A stretch of DNA of 49,581 nucleotides, from NCBI RefSeq assembly GCF_002860405.1, contig NZ_NMWV01000018.1:1-49581 (forward strand), read 5' to 3'. The stretch is from Bifidobacterium imperatoris (lineage in GTDB: Bacteria; Actinomycetota; Actinomycetes; Actinomycetales; Bifidobacteriaceae). Position numbers and translations under genes: made by a program. Positions within the stretch are counted from its first letter, which is position 1; each line of letters starts with the position of its first letter. The notes under the pieces were generated by a model that saw only the letters and a list, made by a program, of their open reading frames with translations, had not been told where the DNA came from and searched no databases. Positions 19,260-26,678 of the stretch are shown here, piece after piece.

Positions 19260-19799
19260 CTACGCAGTGGCTTTGGCGATGATGGTCAGAGCCTGGCAGA
19301 TTTGATCGTAGGCCTTCTGGAACACCGAAAAATCACGATGATGCGGATCTTCGATATTCAGCGGTGCCGGCAGCATTGGGCGAATCATGGAAGCGTTGTC
19401 AATAACCGATTCCAGCTTCTCCTGGCGCGTGCCGCCTTCGATATAACCTTCTTTGGCGCAATAAGCGCACATGTTAGCGAAATCGGCCAGTAGGAAGGTC
19501 TTGCGAGCCGCCAACGGTGCGATGGTAGCAATCTCCTGACGCTGATGAGTTTCAAAGCACAGAATCAAATCAGATTCATTAGCCAGTTGCGGAGTGATGC
19601 GCTTGGACCGAAAGGCGCTGGAATCAATGCCGGCCTGCGTCATAAGTTGTGCGCTGGAAGGGTCGATTGGATGATTGATGAGACCGCGAGTGCCGGCGCT
19701 ATCAGCGGTGATAGTGGAATCGCTCAAGTAGTGGGGGAGCAGCAGTTCGCCCATAGGGGAGCGGCAAATATTGCCAGTGCAGACGAAAAGAATCTTCAT
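19260..19799 (-). CDS. Low-molecular-weight protein tyrosine phosphatase
   Basis: 179-residue cysteine phosphatase, the usual partner that dephosphorylates BY-kinases (Wzb/CpsB role). The N-terminal P-loop is VCTGNICRSP, with catalytic Cys7 and Arg13 in the C-x5-R pattern. The general acid Asp is in the DP motif of IEDPHHRDF near residue 149, later than the usual ~120 because of an insertion (MCAYCAKEGYIEGG) in the middle. Its convergent position to the kinase gene supports regulation of EPS chain length. The start at 19799 has only a weak GGGAT before it, and a TATATC element 7 bases further up. Confidence 0.9.
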   Translation of the reverse strand: MKILFVCTGNICRSPMGELLLPHYLSDSTITADSAGTRGLINHPIDPSSAQLMTQAGIDSSAFRSKRITPQLANESDLILCFETHQRQEIATIAPLAARKTFLLADFANMCAYCAKEGYIEGGTRQEKLESVIDNASMIRPMLPAPLNIEDPHHRDFSVFQKAYDQICQALTIIAKATA

Positions 19800-19861
19800 A
19801 ATCCCGATATACCTCGATTACTTTGTTAAACGGTGACTCGGAAACGTAGCTAAGCATAGAA

Positions 19862-19888
19862 AAGACCCTGAGGTTTCCTCAGGGTCTT
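19862..19888 (-). terminator. Terminator for the small secreted protein gene
   Basis: AAGACCCTGAGG and CCTCAGGGTCTT form a perfect 12-bp stem with a 3-base loop. On the minus strand it is followed by TTCT. It lies 31 bases past the stop of the gene at 19919-20407 and separates it from the phosphatase gene. Confidence 0.8.
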
Positions 19889-19918
19889 GTACGTTAAATC
19901 AGCTCAGCGCCGAAAGAT

Positions 19919-20407
19919 TCAACGAACGCTGGTCTTGCGGACGGCGAACAGAGCCACGCCAGCGGCAGCCAGCAGCACGACGGCCACAGCGTACGGAGCC
20001 ACGGAAGCACCGGTGTCAGCGGTGGTAGTCTCACCGTTGCCGGTAGCCGGAACGGTAGCGGTAGCGGTGGTCAGTACCTTGCCGCTAGCGTCAGACAGCG
20101 TAGCGGTAACCTGAGTGCCAGCAGCAACGCCAGCCTTCAGGATGAACTTAACCTTCAGGGTGCCGTTGGCGTCGGACTTGAAGGTGCGGGAAATGACCTG
20201 CTGAATATCCTGAACAACAGCGTCATCAGCGGAAACGGTGTAGTCGGTGTTTGCAGCCAGACCAGTGAAGGTGAACACAACAGTGTTGCCATCAACGTTG
20301 CCGGTAGCGCCGTAGTGGGTGTCAACAGCCAGAGCGGTGTTGGCAGCGAAGCCGAAGCCCAGAACAGCAGCGATGGTGGCCAGAACAGCCATAATCTTCT
20401 TCTTCAT
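19919..20407 (-). CDS. Small secreted surface protein with degenerate sorting signal
   Basis: 162-residue exported protein. The signal peptide is MKKKIMAVLATIAAVLGFGF followed by AANTALA, with likely cleavage before VDTHYG. The mature part is Thr/Ala/Val-rich and reads as a single beta-sandwich (VVFTFTGLAANTDYTVS, LKVKFILKAGVAAGTQVTA). The C-terminus has the order of a sortase signal: TTTADTGAS, hydrophobic APYAVAVVLLAAAGVALFAV, then RKTSVR. The pentapeptide TADTG is not a standard LPxTG or LAxTG, so anchoring by sortase or simple membrane retention are both possible. The ATG at 20407 has a perfect AAGGAGG; a longer in-frame reading upstream would bury the signal peptide. Function unknown. 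Confidence 0.85.
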   Translation of the reverse strand: MKKKIMAVLATIAAVLGFGFAANTALAVDTHYGATGNVDGNTVVFTFTGLAANTDYTVSADDAVVQDIQQVISRTFKSDANGTLKVKFILKAGVAAGTQVTATLSDASGKVLTTATATVPATGNGETTTADTGASVAPYAVAVVLLAAAGVALFAVRKTSVR

Positions 20408-20424
20408 ATCAATAACCTCCTTAT

Positions 20425-20443
20425 AAGGGTGGAACACACCCTT
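20425..20443 (-). promoter_or_regulatory. Leader hairpin directly upstream of an SD sequence
   Basis: On the minus strand AAGGGTG-TGTTC-CACCCTT forms a 7-bp stem ending about two bases before the AAGGAGG of the small secreted protein gene. Such a hairpin may protect the mRNA or tune translation. Confidence 0.4.
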
Positions 20444-20499
20444 GAAGTACATCTCGCAGCAGTAGGCTTTGTAAGCCTTATCTCCCTGCGCTTCCCCTA

Positions 20500-20535
20500 C
20501 AATACCCACCCCAATGACGTAAAACGGGGGTATTG
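20500..20535. repeat. Inverted repeat CAATACCC/GGGTATTG upstream of secreted protein gene
   Basis: CAATACCC at 20500-20507 and GGGTATTG at 20528-20535 are 8-base inverted arms 20 bases apart, ~95 bases before the start of the minus-strand secreted protein gene. The position suits an operator in the promoter region; the neighbouring HTH regulator is a candidate binder, which is speculation. Confidence 0.4.
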
Positions 20536-20682
20536 AACATCGAGCAGGCAAACTATGTGACATCGTTGTCACGCCGTGTGAGGGCGTTGTCTCTTGACAG
20601 AATGTCATTATTTGACTTTGACGATGAGAAAACGTTGCAATACTGCGGTTTTTGAGCATTAAAGCTCGAGTTTGCCGCGAAT

Positions 20683-20913
20683 TTACCTGTGTGAACGGCT
20701 TTCGGGCGTGTCGTCGGTCTCGTCGTCAAAGCTAAAAAGCTCCTCAACCGTAGTATCGAACACTTTGGCAATATCCATAGCAAGCCTGAGCGAAGGGCAA
20801 TACTGTCCCTGTTCCAAACGTCCGATGGTTTCTCGGCGAACATTGATGAGATCAGCCAACTCGGATTGCTTCATGCCTCGAGCAAGACGGTGAATCTTCA
20901 CGCTAGTCTTCAT
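20683..20913 (-). CDS. XRE-family HTH transcriptional regulator
   Basis: 76-residue DNA-binding protein consisting of a single Cro/C1-type helix-turn-helix: KIHRLARGMKQSELADLINV, then RRETIGRLEQGQYCPSLRLA and VFDTTVEELF. Start chosen at 20913 because GGGG lies 6 bases before it and the coding region then overlaps the upstream membrane gene by only 11 bases; 20919 and 20925 are in-frame alternatives. The overlap couples it to the membrane protein. A short HTH with a partner membrane protein is a common two-gene unit in Gram-positive bacteria, where the membrane protein modulates or is controlled by the regulator. Target genes unknown. Confidence 0.88.
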   Translation of the reverse strand: MKTSVKIHRLARGMKQSELADLINVRRETIGRLEQGQYCPSLRLAMDIAKVFDTTVEELFSFDDETDDTPESRSHR

Positions 20914-21328
20914 CGTCATCCCCATTCGAGCCGTCATGCTCCAGCCAGAGATAATAACCATCAGACAAAGCCAAAGCGCACATAGCCAGCGTGGGCAACG
21001 CCATAGGCGGAATCACATAAGGGGTAAACAGTATGCGCATGTTCAGCACGGTGTAGATGAATCCTAGCGCCACCAGCACGGCAACCAGCACCCACATGGC
21101 GAATTGCGTGGCCTTGCTCTGATGCTGATCCGAAAGCTCATCTCGCCGAGGGCGCTGCTTGTTGAGCACCTGAACCACCCAGATTTCACCGCAAGCCCAA
21201 ATAAGCGCCACTAGAGCCGTGATAATGACTCCGATGAAATTGTGCCCAATCATCATCATGAGCACGCATGCCAGCGCGCCCACGATTTCCACCACCGCGC
21301 GCATCGCAATGTATCGGTTAAAAGTCAT
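20903..21328 (-). CDS. Small membrane protein paired with HTH regulator
   Basis: 141-residue protein with four hydrophobic segments in two hairpins (AVVEIVGALACVLMMMIGH, FIGVIITALVALIWACGEI; FAMWVLVAVLVALGFIYTVL, PPMALPTLAMCALALSDGYY) joined by a basic, hydrophilic loop (NKQRPRRDELSDQHQSK), and an acidic end (DGSNGDDDED). GGGGG precedes the ATG and TATAAT lies at 21359-21364 on the minus strand. Its 3' end overlaps the regulator gene. Family resembles small DUF membrane partners of XRE regulators; I do not recognise a specific function. Confidence 0.82.
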   Translation of the reverse strand: MTFNRYIAMRAVVEIVGALACVLMMMIGHNFIGVIITALVALIWACGEIWVVQVLNKQRPRRDELSDQHQSKATQFAMWVLVAVLVALGFIYTVLNMRILFTPYVIPPMALPTLAMCALALSDGYYLWLEHDGSNGDDDED

Positions 21329-21448
21329 AGTTCCCCCGCTCTCTTATCCGCTTGGTTCATTATAGGGTGGATACATCGGGGGTGTGGCGCATGTCAGGTA
21401 TGCGACGGGCGCATATTGCTCAGTGCAAGCAAGTACGCCGATAACAAG

Positions 21449-21475
21449 AAAGCCCTGCGCTCAGGCAGGGCTTTT
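21449..21475 (-). terminator. Terminator for the G5/lysozyme-like gene
   Basis: AAAGCCCTGC (21449-21458) and GCAGGGCTTTT (21465-21475) pair as a 10-11 bp stem with a 6-base loop. On the minus strand it follows the stop at 21503 and is followed by TTTCTTG. Confidence 0.8.
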
Positions 21476-21502
21476 CTCGCAATGCGAAGCTGTTATTGCA
21501 AA

Positions 21503-22519
21503 TCAGTAGCTCTTGTACTGCAACCAGTGGCTGTAAGCGGCGGAAATAGAGCCATAACGACCGTTGCAGTAGCTGACGAACCACTTGAACTGGGTCTGGT
21601 AGTTGGTTGCCCAGTCAGCGCCAGCGGAAGCCATCTTGCTGCCCGGCAGAGCCTGCGGCAGACCATAGGCGCCGGACGGGTTGGCGGCGGTGGGGCTCCA
21701 GCCGGACTCATGGTTGATGATGTAATTGGCTGCGGTGAAATCATCTTCCGTGTAGCCATTGGCAATCAGATAATCGTGAGCCCAGGTCTGCATTTCGCCG
21801 ACCGGCACAGTGGTGCCCAAACTCGTGGAGGACGAGCTGGAAGAGGAAGAAGAGCTGGACGTGGAACCGGTGCCAACCAAAATCACCTTATCCACTGGAG
21901 CCTTCTTGACCCAGGAAGTGAACACATTGGAGGACACGACTTTATCGCCGGCACGAGTCACCAAAGAGGTGGTCTCCATAACGCCGTTCTCGCCTTCGGT
22001 CTCCACCTTTTCGGTGCCCTTAGGCAAATCGGACGTTTCCTTACGCACTTCGTTGAACGGAATATCCGTATCGCTGGTCTCCACCTCTGCGCCAGCGCGC
22101 TCAATAGTGATGACCGTGGCTTCGGTGACCTTGCTCTTCAGCGAGGGAGACACAGTGTCAGCCGGATCAAGCGTGATATTGCCGGCATCCAGCACATCCT
22201 TAACGGTTTTCATGGCGCTTTTCTCGCCAAGCACCACGCGGGAATCACCATTGATTTTTACGGTGACATACGTGGTGTTCTTATCCGCGCCGTTCAACTC
22301 GCCACGGGTGGCGGAACGGGAAGCTGCGGAATCAGTGGCGGAAAACGCGGTGATATGAGTGCCAACCGTGCTGGTATCCGACTGATAGAAGTTGCGGGAT
22401 GCAAACCCAGCGCCAGCGATGAGACCTCCGGCGGCAATCACTGCGCCAATCTTTGCCCACTGACGCTTGCTTAAGCTCAGGGACTTCAGAGGGGAGGTTT
22501 TCCTACCGTGTCTCGTCAT
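21503..22519 (-). CDS. Rpf-like secreted muralytic protein: DUF348, G5, lysozyme-like domain
   Basis: 338-residue secreted cell-wall protein. A basic N-terminus and a hydrophobic anchor or signal segment (IGAVIAAGGLIAGAGFA, ~22-40) come first. A DUF348 ubiquitin-like unit (YVTVKINGDSRVVLGEKS) and a G5 domain (DIPFNEVRKETSDLPKGT to SLVTRAGDKVV) follow. A Ser run (about a dozen Ser, ~228-242) links to a C-terminal lysozyme-like domain of ~100 residues. That domain has NYIINHESGW, with the presumed catalytic Glu, then GAYGLPQALPGSKMA and ISAAYSHWLQYKSY. Domain order matches actinobacterial resuscitation-promoting factors, but the end is closer to aggregation-promoting or transglycosylase domains. 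AAGGAG precedes the ATG; a TATAAT lies at 22552-22557 on the minus strand. Confidence 0.88.
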   Translation of the reverse strand: MTRHGRKTSPLKSLSLSKRQWAKIGAVIAAGGLIAGAGFASRNFYQSDTSTVGTHITAFSATDSAASRSATRGELNGADKNTTYVTVKINGDSRVVLGEKSAMKTVKDVLDAGNITLDPADTVSPSLKSKVTEATVITIERAGAEVETSDTDIPFNEVRKETSDLPKGTEKVETEGENGVMETTSLVTRAGDKVVSSNVFTSWVKKAPVDKVILVGTGSTSSSSSSSSSSSTSLGTTVPVGEMQTWAHDYLIANGYTEDDFTAANYIINHESGWSPTAANPSGAYGLPQALPGSKMASAGADWATNYQTQFKWFVSYCNGRYGSISAAYSHWLQYKSY

Positions 22520-22551
22520 TACGCTCCTTGGATTGATTGCAACTCGATTGG

Positions 22552-22557
22552 ATTATA
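22552..22557 (-). promoter_or_regulatory. -10 element of the G5/lysozyme-like gene
   Basis: TATAAT on the minus strand, 32 bases before the ATG at 22519, leaving a normal short leader with an SD. No strong -35 match is seen at 17 bases. Confidence 0.5.
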
Positions 22558-22640
22558 GGAACCACATGAACGTGCAGGTTGCGCGAACCGAGCTGCACAC
22601 TGCCCACCATCATAGATGGTGCACTGGATGAAATACAACA

Positions 22641-22674
22641 ATGCCGTCTCCACGAACGGGCATGGAGACGGCAT
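22641..22674 (-). terminator. Hairpin downstream of trxA
   Basis: ATGCCGTCTCCA (22641-22652) pairs perfectly with TGGAGACGGCAT (22663-22674) around a 10-base loop. On the minus strand it lies ~87 bases past the trxA stop and is followed by TGTTGTATTT, a weak U-rich tail. Confidence 0.6.
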
Positions 22675-22760
22675 ATATAGTGGTTGCTGATGCTTAGTAG
22701 CGCTATATATCGGGGAATCGGGTGGATTTTGAATCCAAGTCACGCAGCGTTCTGATGTGC

Positions 22761-23126
22761 TCAGTTCTGGGCGGCGGCCTCAGCCTTGGCTGCAGCAAGA
22801 TCAAGAGCCTTGGCCTGGCTGATTAGATCATCCAAATCAGCGGCCTGCAGAGCACCAGCCTGCTGGAAGATCACCTCGCCCTGCTTGGCAATCATCAGCG
22901 TAGGCACAGCCTGAATGCCAGCAGCCTGAGCCAAATCCTGATTGGCGTCAATATCCACCTTCACAAAGGCGATGTCCTTATTCTCCGGCTTATCGGAAGC
23001 AGCTTCGAAAATCGGGCCGAACGCGCGGCACGGGCCGCACCATGTAGCCCAAAAGTCCACGAACACGATTTCGTTATCAGTAATAGTCTGCTCAAAATCA
23101 GCCGAGGTAATCGCCTTGGTCGCCAT
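22761..23126 (-). CDS. trxA: Thioredoxin
   Basis: 121-residue thioredoxin, the general cytoplasmic dithiol reductant. The active site is FWATWCGPCRAFGPIF with the standard CGPC pair at about residues 33-36. Also visible are the FVKVDIDANQDLAQAAGIQA segment and the cis-proline loop VPTLMIAKQGE. An Ala-rich tail (AAAKAEAAAQN) extends ~10 residues past the usual end. Start 23126 has a good AAAGGAG at 7 bases; a much longer reading to 23540 would have no support. Divergent from the Nudix-like gene at 23307. Confidence 0.95.
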   Translation of the reverse strand: MATKAITSADFEQTITDNEIVFVDFWATWCGPCRAFGPIFEAASDKPENKDIAFVKVDIDANQDLAQAAGIQAVPTLMIAKQGEVIFQQAGALQAADLDDLISQAKALDLAAAKAEAAAQN

Positions 23127-23293
23127 GTGAGTCTCCTTTATCAACTTATATGCAGGTTCACGTTTACATCTGCGCACCAGCTTGTCAGCACCACCCAACA
23201 AATAGGCGCCCACCGCGCTGGTTTTGCGCCGCAAGCCAAAACATGTTTGCTCATATTTCGCTGGAAGGTGAAGGAATCGCCGCATATTCGCGC

Positions 23294-23299
23294 GATAAT
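23294..23299 (+). promoter_or_regulatory. -10 element 7 bases before the DUF4916 gene
   Basis: GATAAT ends 7 bases before ATG 23307. There is no ribosome binding site, so a leaderless transcript is likely. Confidence 0.5.
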
Positions 23300-23306
23300 G
23301 GGAAAT

Positions 23307-23939
23307 ATGCCAGTCATGAATGATGAAGTGCCCGGCGAGGGCGATTTTGACGCCAACCGCAAGCGTGGCGAATTCGACAACATAACCCCCGAGGACTTCA
23401 TTCACGGAGGTGGCTCGGGCCACGGCAATCCTCCGGGGTGGCTGGGGCCTGCAGACATTAACCGCGCTCGCCATCAAATGCCCATCGCATATGTGGAAAT
23501 CGTGCCCGTGCGCACCGATGAGATGGGGCGTATCGCACAAGTGGGCTCACTGCTGCGCGTCTCGGACGATGGTTCAATCGAGCGCACGGTGATTACCGGT
23601 CGCGTGCTCTTCCATGAAACATTGCGCGAGGCCATCGCCCGTAATGTGGCCAAGGATTTGGGCGATATTGCATTACCGCTGCTTCCAGCCTCCCTGCAAC
23701 CGTTCACCGTGGCCGAATTCTTCCCGACTCCGGGCCTGAGCGAGTACTATGATCCGCGCCAGCATGCGATTGCATTGTGCTATGTGGTGGCCATCGCTGG
23801 CGATTGCAAGCCGCAGGACGAAACGCTCGACGTGGAATGGGTTGATCCGAAGAGCGACATGATGGATAAGTTCGTGGAACAGATGGTCAATGGTCATGGC
23901 CGCATCGTGCGGCAGGCGCTGGCATGGGCCGGCGTGTGA
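23307..23939 (+). CDS. DUF4916 / Nudix-like hydrolase-family protein
   Basis: 210-residue protein resembling the actinobacterial DUF4916 family, which has a Nudix fold. Features include PIAYVEIVPVRTDEMGRIAQ (substrate-side strand), RVLFHETLREAIARNVAKDLG (in place of a Nudix box; only part of the G-x5-E-x7-REUxEExGU pattern is kept) and FFPTPGLSEYYDPRQHAIAL. The catalytic glutamates of a true Nudix hydrolase are incomplete, so enzymatic activity is doubtful. ATG 23307 is chosen as start because GATAAT ends 7 bases upstream; the ATG at 23298 overlaps that element. It precedes the alpha/beta hydrolase gene by 57 bases. Confidence 0.8.
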   Translation: MPVMNDEVPGEGDFDANRKRGEFDNITPEDFIHGGGSGHGNPPGWLGPADINRARHQMPIAYVEIVPVRTDEMGRIAQVGSLLRVSDDGSIERTVITGRVLFHETLREAIARNVAKDLGDIALPLLPASLQPFTVAEFFPTPGLSEYYDPRQHAIALCYVVAIAGDCKPQDETLDVEWVDPKSDMMDKFVEQMVNGHGRIVRQALAWAGV

Positions 23940-23996
23940 GCGTGCAACAGTATTGCAACATTCTGATTCGTTGAGTTTGAATTCAAGGAAGTACAT

Positions 23997-24842
23997 ATGG
24001 CAATCGAATTAGTGAATCACGTTTACCGTGAAGGCGAAGGCGTGCCGGTGGTGCTGATGAACGCCTACCCGGTGGACCACCGCATGTGGGATGTTTGCGC
24101 TAAGGCGCTCGTGGATTTCTCAGATTTGGACGACGTGCCGCCGTTCCCCATCTGGGCTCCTGATATGGCCGGTTCCGGCGCCTCTCCCGTGCCGAGTGCT
24201 GAGGATTCCGGCCCGCAGTTGCCTAATGGTTCATATCCTGAAGCACTGGACCGTCTGGCAGACGCATACGTGAATCTGATCAAGGCCGCCGGCTACAGCC
24301 AAGCCATCTGGGTCGGCCTTTCGATGGGCGGCTATGTGGCGATGGATATTCAACGCCGCCACCCGGAGACCGTAGCCGGACTCGCCTTGTGCGACACGAT
24401 GGCCGCCTCGGATGGTGTGGGCGGCGAAGGTCGCCTAGCAATGGCCGATGCCGCTGAACAAACCAACTCCGTGGAGCCGGTGATGCATTTCGCCAAACCA
24501 TCCGAAGGTGATTCAACCGTGAAGAAAACCCCGGAATTCGTGGAAACCATGACCCGCTGGATTGAAGAACAGAATCCAGCCGGCCTTGCATGGCGCCAAC
24601 GCATGACCTACGGCCGTCCGGATATGAGCGCCGTGCCGGAAACAATCAGCGCACCTACTCTGGTGATTTCCGGCGAGCTGGACCCCACCAGCAATCCAAG
24701 CGTGATGCGTCCGCTCTCCGCGCGCATTCGCGGCGCCGAATTCATCGACATACCAGACTGCGGCCACTTCAGCGCGGTGGAACACCCAGACGTGGTGGCA
24801 CGCGCACTGCTTTCCCTGGTCCGCCGTGTGCAGGCTGCTTGA
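23997..24842 (+). CDS. Alpha/beta hydrolase
   Basis: 281-residue cytosolic hydrolase. The nucleophile elbow is WVGLSMGGYVAM (Ser in GLSMGG). The acid is Asp in VISGELDPTSNP, and the histidine is in DCGHFSAVEHPD near the C-terminus, giving a complete triad. The oxyanion region is VVLMNAYPVDHRMW, where most members have HG rather than NAYP. No signal peptide. Related to the 3-oxoadipate enol-lactonase-like branch by motif arrangement, but bifidobacteria lack that pathway, so the substrate is unknown. AAGGAAG lies ~9 bases before the ATG. NudC follows 50 bases later. Confidence 0.87.
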   Translation: MAIELVNHVYREGEGVPVVLMNAYPVDHRMWDVCAKALVDFSDLDDVPPFPIWAPDMAGSGASPVPSAEDSGPQLPNGSYPEALDRLADAYVNLIKAAGYSQAIWVGLSMGGYVAMDIQRRHPETVAGLALCDTMAASDGVGGEGRLAMADAAEQTNSVEPVMHFAKPSEGDSTVKKTPEFVETMTRWIEEQNPAGLAWRQRMTYGRPDMSAVPETISAPTLVISGELDPTSNPSVMRPLSARIRGAEFIDIPDCGHFSAVEHPDVVARALLSLVRRVQAA

Positions 24843-24892
24843 TTCAGCACATAGCCGCATAGTGAATTCGCATAGTGAAGTAAGGATCGCGA

Positions 24893-26143
24893 ATGACCGC
24901 AGACATTCATTTCTCGCCGCTCGCACTCACCCAAGCGCTGCCATTCCTGCCGCTGGCACAAGGCGACATCGACTATCAGGTAGATCGACGCAGCGAACCG
25001 GGACTGATTGACGAACTCCTGCAAGACGCCAATACCAAGGTGATTTTGACCCGTGGCGGGTACATCGCCGTACCGCGTGGCCAAGGCGATCTCGTCGACT
25101 ATGAAAACGTAAAAATGAGGCTCGCCACCTTGCCCGGCGGCTATGTTTCCGCCGAACTCAAGCGTTACCCGCAAGCCGTGGCCATGTTCCTCGGCTCATA
25201 CGGCGGCGTTCGCGGAGAATCAGTAATCGCAGTAGATATTTCACGAGTTCCAGAACCCGGCAGCACTGCCAGTAATACTGCAGCCCAGGCATCATCAGAA
25301 AGTTCCGCAGGCTGCGACATGCCGTCTGCACAATCATCGGGCGGCAAGACCGGCGCTATCACCGGCGTGCTCGGCACCCAAGATTACGGCACTGTTGACG
25401 GAGCACTCAGCGTACCGGATTCCGCAGGTCAAGGCGCAGACGATGCATTTGACGAATCAGTCGACCTGCAGGACAGCAAGAAGCCTGCACCCAAGCCAAC
25501 ATTGCTGCAACAAGCAGTCACACGATTCGATTGGGTCGATTTGCGCGGCTTCGCACCTCACGCAAACGCGCGTGAAGCAGGGCAAGCCACCAGTGCCATC
25601 ACATTAAGCATCTGGCATTCCCGTCAACGATTCTGCCCAACCTGCGGCGCTCCAGTCGAAACCGCGCTCGCCGGATGGGCACAACGCTGTTCCAATGCTG
25701 CGGATCGCAACCGTATTCTGTTCCCGCGCGTGGAACCTGCAGTGATTACCGCCATCGTGGACGGCCAGGATCGTTTGCTGCTGCAACACAATGCGGCATG
25801 GAAAGACGAGCGACTGTATTCGGTTTCAGCGGGATTCGTGGAGGCAGGCGAGAACCTCGAGCATGCGTGCCGCCGAGAAGCCTTGGAAGAAACCGGCATC
25901 AAGCTGGGAGAAGTGCGTTATCTCGGCTCGCAGCCGTGGCCATTCCCCGCGTCGTTGATGATGGCGTTCAAAGCGCATGCCATCACCACAGATGTGCATG
26001 TGGACGGTGAGGAAACGAAGATCGCTCGCTGGGTGACTCGCGACGAATACACCGCCGAACTGATTTCCGGTCGCATGGCAGCCCCCGGGCGCGCCACCAT
26101 CGCGCGATACATGATCGAGGAGTGGCTCGGGCGAGAACTGTAA
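24893..26143 (+). CDS. nudC: NAD+/NADH diphosphatase (Nudix), with large insertion
   Basis: 416-residue Nudix enzyme that hydrolyses NAD(H) to NMN(H) and AMP, and in other bacteria removes NAD caps from RNA. The Nudix box is complete: GFVEAGENLEHACRREALEE followed by TGI. SQPWPFPASLM is the NADH-diphosphatase signature. The zinc ribbon begins with CPTCGAP, and its second half is RCSNAADRNRILFPR, where the fourth Cys is absent. Between the N-terminal domain and the ribbon is a ~100-residue Ser/Ala/Gly-rich insertion (~115-215), making the protein much longer than E. coli NudC (257). AAGGA precedes the ATG. Confidence 0.9.
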   Translation: MTADIHFSPLALTQALPFLPLAQGDIDYQVDRRSEPGLIDELLQDANTKVILTRGGYIAVPRGQGDLVDYENVKMRLATLPGGYVSAELKRYPQAVAMFLGSYGGVRGESVIAVDISRVPEPGSTASNTAAQASSESSAGCDMPSAQSSGGKTGAITGVLGTQDYGTVDGALSVPDSAGQGADDAFDESVDLQDSKKPAPKPTLLQQAVTRFDWVDLRGFAPHANAREAGQATSAITLSIWHSRQRFCPTCGAPVETALAGWAQRCSNAADRNRILFPRVEPAVITAIVDGQDRLLLQHNAAWKDERLYSVSAGFVEAGENLEHACRREALEETGIKLGEVRYLGSQPWPFPASLMMAFKAHAITTDVHVDGEETKIARWVTRDEYTAELISGRMAAPGRATIARYMIEEWLGREL

Positions 26144-26193
26144 GAGTGTGGAAAGCTGGGAAAACAGCGGTGGAATAGCCGGCAGCAATGCGT

Positions 26194-26199
26194 TAGTCT
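26194..26199 (+). promoter_or_regulatory. -10 element 7 bases before gcvH
   Basis: TAGTCT ends 7 bases before ATG 26207, with TGGAAT 17 bases upstream as a possible -35. No ribosome binding site lies between; probably leaderless. Confidence 0.45.
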
Positions 26200-26206
26200 G
26201 GTGCCT

Positions 26207-26608
26207 ATGAGTGATGAAATCGAACAGCCGCTGAACCTGGACATTCCCGAACACCTTGAGTACTCCGATGAGCACGTATGGGTGGACCGTTCGGGCGATC
26301 TCGCCATTCTTGGCATCACCGAATATGCTGCCGACCAGCTCGGCGAACTGGTATTCGTGGACCTTCCCGAGCCGGGCTCCCGCGTGGAAGCCGGCGATGA
26401 AATCGTGGAACTCGAGTCTTCCAAGGCCGTGCAGCCGATGATCAGCCCGGTGGCTGGCACGGTGAAATACGTGAACCGTGACGTTTCGGACGATCCGTCT
26501 GTAATCAACGGTGACCCATACGGCGAAGGCTGGATTCTCAAGGTTGAACTTGACGATGACGAGCCGGAGCTGCTCACCGCAGACGAATACGCAAAAATCA
26601 TTCGCTAA
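26207..26608 (+). CDS. gcvH: Glycine cleavage system H protein, isolated
   Basis: 133-residue lipoyl-carrier protein. The modified lysine is in VELESSKAVQPMISPVAG, with flanking Gly in PVAGTVKYVN. The N-terminal YSDEHVWVD motif and LGELVFVDLPEPG strand match GcvH. In the glycine cleavage system this protein carries the aminomethyl group between P, T and L proteins. No gcvT, gcvP or lpd gene lies in the window, but a lipoate-protein ligase-like gene does (31909-32982), so a non-canonical lipoyl role is possible. It lies between nudC and the App1-like gene and has its own promoter-like element. Confidence 0.93.
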   Translation: MSDEIEQPLNLDIPEHLEYSDEHVWVDRSGDLAILGITEYAADQLGELVFVDLPEPGSRVEAGDEIVELESSKAVQPMISPVAGTVKYVNRDVSDDPSVINGDPYGEGWILKVELDDDEPELLTADEYAKIIR

Positions 26609-26618
26609 AGGTTCTGCT

Positions 26619-26660
26619 TGCATGCTTATGAGTCCGCTCTTAGCTGGCTCATAGCATGCA
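26619..26660. repeat. Inverted repeat over the promoter of the App1-like gene
   Basis: TGCATGCTTATGAG (26619-26632) and CTCATAGCATGCA (26648-26660) pair along 13 bases with one bulged T. The right arm lies between the likely -35 (CTGGCT near 26644) and -10 (26666-26671) of the next gene, so it may be an operator; without a T run it is a poor terminator for gcvH. Confidence 0.55.
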
Positions 26661-26665
26661 TGGCC

Positions 26666-26671
26666 TATAGT
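26666..26671 (+). promoter_or_regulatory. -10 element 7 bases before the App1-like gene
   Basis: TATAGT ends 7 bases before ATG 26679, which has no ribosome binding site. The inverted repeat at 26619-26660 flanks it upstream. Confidence 0.55.
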
Positions 26672-26678
26672 GGTTGGC

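Noticed and set aside
20408..20659. Longer form of the small secreted protein starting near 20659
   Set aside because: It would place ~84 residues before a perfect signal peptide and across the SD and inverted repeat; the internal ATG has AAGGAGG.
22520..22760. c-di-AMP (ydaO-type) riboswitch upstream of the Rpf-like gene
   Set aside because: Such switches often precede rpf genes in actinobacteria, but I could not find the conserved GGGUG/CCGCC core in this 240-base interval.
23127..23306. N-terminal extension of the DUF4916 protein
   Set aside because: The in-frame stretch runs through the divergent trxA promoter region, is rich in rare codons, and a -10 element lies just before the chosen ATG.
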